DNA from: Lagierella sp.
Lineage (GTDB): Bacteria > Bacillota > Clostridia > Tissierellales > Peptoniphilaceae
Assembly: GCF_029983815.1 (NCBI RefSeq)
Contig: NZ_JASBYU010000021.1
Location: 1 to 25,173 of the forward strand
Length of the DNA stretch: 25,173 nt
Direction of reading: 5' to 3'
Both the position numbers and the translations under genes were made by a program. The notes beneath the pieces were generated by a model that was given only the letters and a program-made list of their open reading frames with translations, made no database searches and was not told the DNA's origin. Within the stretch, counting starts at the first letter, position 1. The number at the start of each line of letters is the position of its first letter. This document shows, one piece after another, positions 22,594 to 25,173 of the stretch.

Positions 22594-22695
22594 TTATATT
22601 GAATCAAAAGTAAATATTACCTTTACTCCTGGGTAGTTGTTCTTTATTAAAAAGCTTCCTCCTAAAATTTCCGCTATTTGTTTTAAGATACATAC
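22594..22695 (-). pseudogene. C-terminal remnant of a histidine kinase
   Basis: Between in-frame stops at 22696-22698 and 22594-22596 this frame encodes VCILKQIAEILGGSF, then LIKNNYPGVKVIFTFDSI. This looks like the end of a HATPase_c domain (usual pattern GLxIVKxIAExLGGxxxIxSxxGxGxxFxFxx), just before the natural stop and a working-looking terminator. The phosphoacceptor His, N box and most of the ATP lid are missing, and no start or ribosome binding site is present. It is a decayed gene end of about 33 codons. Confidence 0.6.
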
Positions 22696-22756
22696 TTACT
22701 GTATACGTCCAAACACATTAAACCTACTTCGATTTAATCTAAATACTTTTTATTAA

Positions 22757-23320
22757 CTATTTGTACTGCCTAACCGCGGGCTTACTATAGTTTTTTATAA
22801 AGTCTTCTATTTCATTAAGATTATCAGAAAACAAAGTCTTTTCTCTGTCCTCTAAGCTTAAAAAGCCTTCTTGTACCATATTATTATAAAAACTTTCCAA
22901 ATGATCATAATATCCATTTACATTATACAAAATACAAGGACCATCATTTTGTCCAACCCTAGCCCATGAAATAACCTGTGAGATCTCCTCCAATGTTCCA
23001 GGCCCTCCAGGTAAAGCGATAAATGCATCCCCATTTTCAACCATATATGTTTTTCTATCAGACATATTGTCTACCGTTATCAATTCAGCTAGATTTCCAT
23101 GGCATATTTCTCTTTCTATAAGGAAAGTCGGCATTACTCCTATTACTTTTCCTCCATTTTCTAGAACAGTATCAGCTATTACACCCATCAAGCCTACTTT
23201 CCCTCCACCATATACTAAACTATGACCATTTTTTACCATCCATAGTCCTAACTCTATTGTTTTCTCTTGATAAATCTCATCGTTTCCTAAACTAGCTCCA
23301 CAAAATACCGTTATATTCAT
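22757..23320 (-). CDS. LOG family (TIGR00730) nucleotide 5'-monophosphate phosphoribohydrolase-like protein
   Basis: This 187-residue protein has the Rossmann fold of the LOG/YvdD family: VFCGAS near the start, GGGKVGLMG (38-46), R89/K90 in MSDRK, and the signature PGGPGTLEE (104-112). Characterised members split nucleoside monophosphates, often cytokinin ribotides, into base plus ribose 5-phosphate; the true substrate in bacteria is often unknown. Its ATG overlaps the MazG-like stop by one base (TAATG), with only AGAAG as a ribosome binding site, so translation is probably coupled. Together the pair suggests nucleotide housekeeping. Confidence 0.93.
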   Translation of the reverse strand: MNITVFCGASLGNDEIYQEKTIELGLWMVKNGHSLVYGGGKVGLMGVIADTVLENGGKVIGVMPTFLIEREICHGNLAELITVDNMSDRKTYMVENGDAFIALPGGPGTLEEISQVISWARVGQNDGPCILYNVNGYYDHLESFYNNMVQEGFLSLEDREKTLFSDNLNEIEDFIKNYSKPAVRQYK

Positions 23321-23634
23321 TATTCAAATCTTCTTTCTATTTTGATAATGTGATTTTGTAAAATTTCTTCAAAAGATAAATCATACTTGTTTACAAGCAC
23401 AATAATATTATCTAGAACATCGCCTATTTCTTCCTTAATATTTTCAAGATTTTCAAACTGAGACTTATCTTCTTCATCAGGTCGGTCCCTTCCAATTTCA
23501 AATTTTCTTACAGCTTGACAAAGTTCCCCTACTTCTTCACATAAAAAGTTCATTCTAATGAATCCATCATATTTATCCCATTGTCTTTTAGAATAAAATT
23601 CTTTACTCCATTTTTGAAATTCTTTTACTTCCAC
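23320..23634 (-). CDS. MazG-like nucleotide pyrophosphohydrolase
   Basis: This 104-residue all-alpha protein has the MazG metal site EEVGE (33-37) and EEIGD (68-72), spaced as in single-domain MazG proteins that hydrolyse NTPs or altered nucleotides to NMP and PPi. Length is that of a one-domain member. The start is GTG, decided by AGGAG six bases upstream. It leads a two-gene operon with the LOG-family protein. Substrate is not known. Confidence 0.9.
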   Translation of the reverse strand: MEVKEFQKWSKEFYSKRQWDKYDGFIRMNFLCEEVGELCQAVRKFEIGRDRPDEEDKSQFENLENIKEEIGDVLDNIIVLVNKYDLSFEEILQNHIIKIERRFE

Positions 23635-23968
23635 AACTGACTCCTATATTTATTTTGTCACGCTAAACTTCAGATCTTTAAATTACCAATATTCTGTTAA
23701 ACTTTTACTCTTTCTTGGCATTCTAGTTAACAAAATCTAAAATTAAAGCCTTTTGAATCCTTTATTTATCAACAACGCCAAAATTTAGCGAGCAATAAGA
23801 ATAATATTTGATATTTTTCTAAATGTCAAATTGAAAAAGCTTCATGACTTATAATCTAAAGCCGTTCATTTTATTAAATATAAGGCTCCAGTATATCAGC
23901 TGTGGAAGTATAAGTTTTGAAGGTTTAAATATATCTTCATGTTTTTGCTATCCATCTATTTTAGAAGA
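23635..23968. other. 334-base gap with no convincing gene
   Basis: The stretch separates the FtsX-type permease from the MazG-like gene. I find no clear terminator hairpin behind the permease and no strong promoter before mazG. A 32-codon minus-strand frame (23849-23947) is open between stops but has no start or ribosome binding site; it may be a gene fragment. Confidence 0.4.
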
Positions 23969-25173
23969 TTACTCCAAGCTTCTAATCCTGTCCACAAGAC
24001 TACTTTTACTGTGTTTTTCATAAAACTTGCCAGTAAATAAAATGCCAATGATTATATTTACTAAATTCACAAGAATAAGTGGTCTAATAACAAATTTAAA
24101 GGAAGTCCACTTAGTCTGAGCCATGAAATCTTCCAGGATAAATTTATTTACAAGAAGCATGATGATAAAAGAAAATACCAGACCACAAATAGAATAAATC
24201 AAATTCTTTTGAACTAAATATTTTTTGATGTTTTTCTTAGTCATTCCAATTGCTTCAAGCATTGATAAATTAACCTTATTCCTTAGAATTTCTGTAGCTA
24301 TAATATTTATAAAGTTTAATACCGAGATTAAAAACAATACCAGAGATAAGCCGTAACCAACAAACTCTATTAGATTTTTAAAGTCCTTAAAAGACTTTAT
24401 TTGAAGATCTCTCGAGTCATAAGAAAAGTCTGGCTTATTTTCAAAAGATTTTAATAACTTATCAAAATTTTCCTTTTCACTATCCGCCACATCAAATCCA
24501 TAGGACATTTTGCTTTGATTTCCTGTGAGCTCTTTATACTTACTCGGATTCATGTAAATATATTCCAATCTTAAAGTCGGACTAGATTCGTCGTTCATAT
24601 TTTCCTTAATTACAGGAAAATATCTAAGTCCATTTGAAAAGTTATATTCAACTTTACCAATAACTTGGACTTCTTTAATTTTATTATTTACATTTATCCT
24701 TATCTTATCACCGATTTTATAGTCAGAATCATTTCTTATTTTTTCTCCTATAATAACATAATTTCCAGTTTGCCATTTTTCTTTATCAAACTCTCCATCT
24801 GTAATTTTGTATTTATTTATTAGATAGTCATCTATACCAAATAGAATTGGGGCAACTTTATTGTCTTCAATTTTTATACTTGGATAAGAGTACTCATAAC
24901 CATAGTAGTATAAGGCCCCTCCTCCTTTAAACCCTTTATGATTTTTTATCTCATCAATAAACTTTCCACCAATCCCGTCCTCACTTCCTAAGTACATATA
25001 TCTAAAATATTTTGGACTTGCTATATTATAGTCCGTTACGATTACATCAGAAATCCCCTTTTCTAAATCAATATTACCAGTATAAGTTAAAACACTGTTC
25101 AATATAACAGCAGATAGACTAATGGAAAGAACTATGGATATAAATCTAAATTTATTGGAAAATACTTGTCTTC
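23969..25173 (-). CDS. FtsX-like ABC transporter permease, 5' part outside the window
   Basis: The frame stays open to the right edge, so the gene is cut there; the visible part encodes 400 residues. It begins inside a membrane span (FRFISIVLSISLSAVILNSV) preceded by KF/RQVFSNK, the usual start of the second half of these two-repeat permeases, followed by an extracellular region of about 230 residues with a MacB-PCD-like character. Three more membrane spans follow (VGYGLSLVLFLISVLNFIN, NLIYSICGLVFSFIIMLLV, and VIRPLILVNLVNIIIGIL). ILRNKVNLSMLEAIGMTKK is the FtsX cytoplasmic loop. The LVDRIRSLE end is typical. Such permeases export peptides or sense antimicrobials with an ATPase and often a two-component system, which should lie to the right. 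A TTG at 25100-25102 could look like a start but is inside the membrane span. Confidence 0.85.
   Translation of the reverse strand, partial: RQVFSNKFRFISIVLSISLSAVILNSVLTYTGNIDLEKGISDVIVTDYNIASPKYFRYMYLGSEDGIGGKFIDEIKNHKGFKGGGALYYYGYEYSYPSIKIEDNKVAPILFGIDDYLINKYKITDGEFDKEKWQTGNYVIIGEKIRNDSDYKIGDKIRINVNNKIKEVQVIGKVEYNFSNGLRYFPVIKENMNDESSPTLRLEYIYMNPSKYKELTGNQSKMSYGFDVADSEKENFDKLLKSFENKPDFSYDSRDLQIKSFKDFKNLIEFVGYGLSLVLFLISVLNFINIIATEILRNKVNLSMLEAIGMTKKNIKKYLVQKNLIYSICGLVFSFIIMLLVNKFILEDFMAQTKWTSFKFVIRPLILVNLVNIIIGILFTGKFYEKHSKSSLVDRIRSLE

Noticed and set aside
23849..23947. Minus-strand 32-codon frame (KHEDIFKPSKLILPQ...)
   Set aside because: It is open only between two stops, without a start codon near a ribosome binding site. 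I cannot link it to a family.
23969..25102. Complete permease starting at TTG 25102
   Set aside because: The frame continues to the window edge through a membrane span (FRFISIVLSISLSA), so the gene is partial and the TTG is internal.

Overview
The window is AT-rich DNA with short intergenic gaps, strong AGGAGG-type ribosome binding sites and hairpin-plus-T-run terminators, as expected of a low-GC Firmicute. Gene content (a full oligopeptide ABC system, an M3 oligoendopeptidase, an amino-acid-type decarboxylase, no respiratory genes) and protein flavour suggest a peptide-fermenting anaerobe of the Tissierellia/Peptoniphilaceae type. That placement is an inference. No rRNA, tRNA, CRISPR array, insertion sequence or prophage is visible. 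Most genes are on the minus strand; only pepF-like, pdxS and a MATE exporter are on the plus strand.

Layout. 1-4500: three single minus-strand genes, each with its own terminator: a family 2 glycosyltransferase, a group II PLP-dependent decarboxylase and a HerA/DUF853-like ATPase. 4500-10300: a five-gene minus-strand oligopeptide uptake operon, transcribed oppD-oppF-oppB-oppC-oppA. 10293-11105: an 813-base divergent control region. 11106-12791: an M3 family oligoendopeptidase reading away from opp, so peptide import and intracellular peptide hydrolysis sit back to back. 12995-13855: pdxS (PLP synthase) without pdxT beside it. 13916-14634: a small XRE repressor with a PH-like partner protein, and two exact 18-bp repeats in its own promoter. 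14780-16359: a beta-helix protein behind a YjdJ-type GNAT. 16512-17486 and 17735-19102: a D-2-hydroxyacid dehydrogenase and a divergent MATE exporter. 19197-22006: an orphan beta-rich protein, then a LemA / helical-repeat / DUF3137 operon. 22007-22756: a gene graveyard holding the C-terminal ends of a DUF4143-type ATPase and of a histidine kinase. 22757-23634: a MazG-like pyrophosphohydrolase overlapping a LOG-family nucleotide hydrolase by one base. 23969 to the edge: an FtsX-type ABC permease cut by the window end.

The best-supported system is the divergent opp/oligoendopeptidase locus. I see no clearly new defence or mobile system. The less ordinary signals are the tandem-operator XRE module flanked by near-identical terminator hairpins, a family of GGGACAAG-stem terminators through the right half, the missing cysteine ligands in OppD, the orphan pdxS, the LemA/DUF3137 operon with an unrecognised middle protein, and the two gene remnants.
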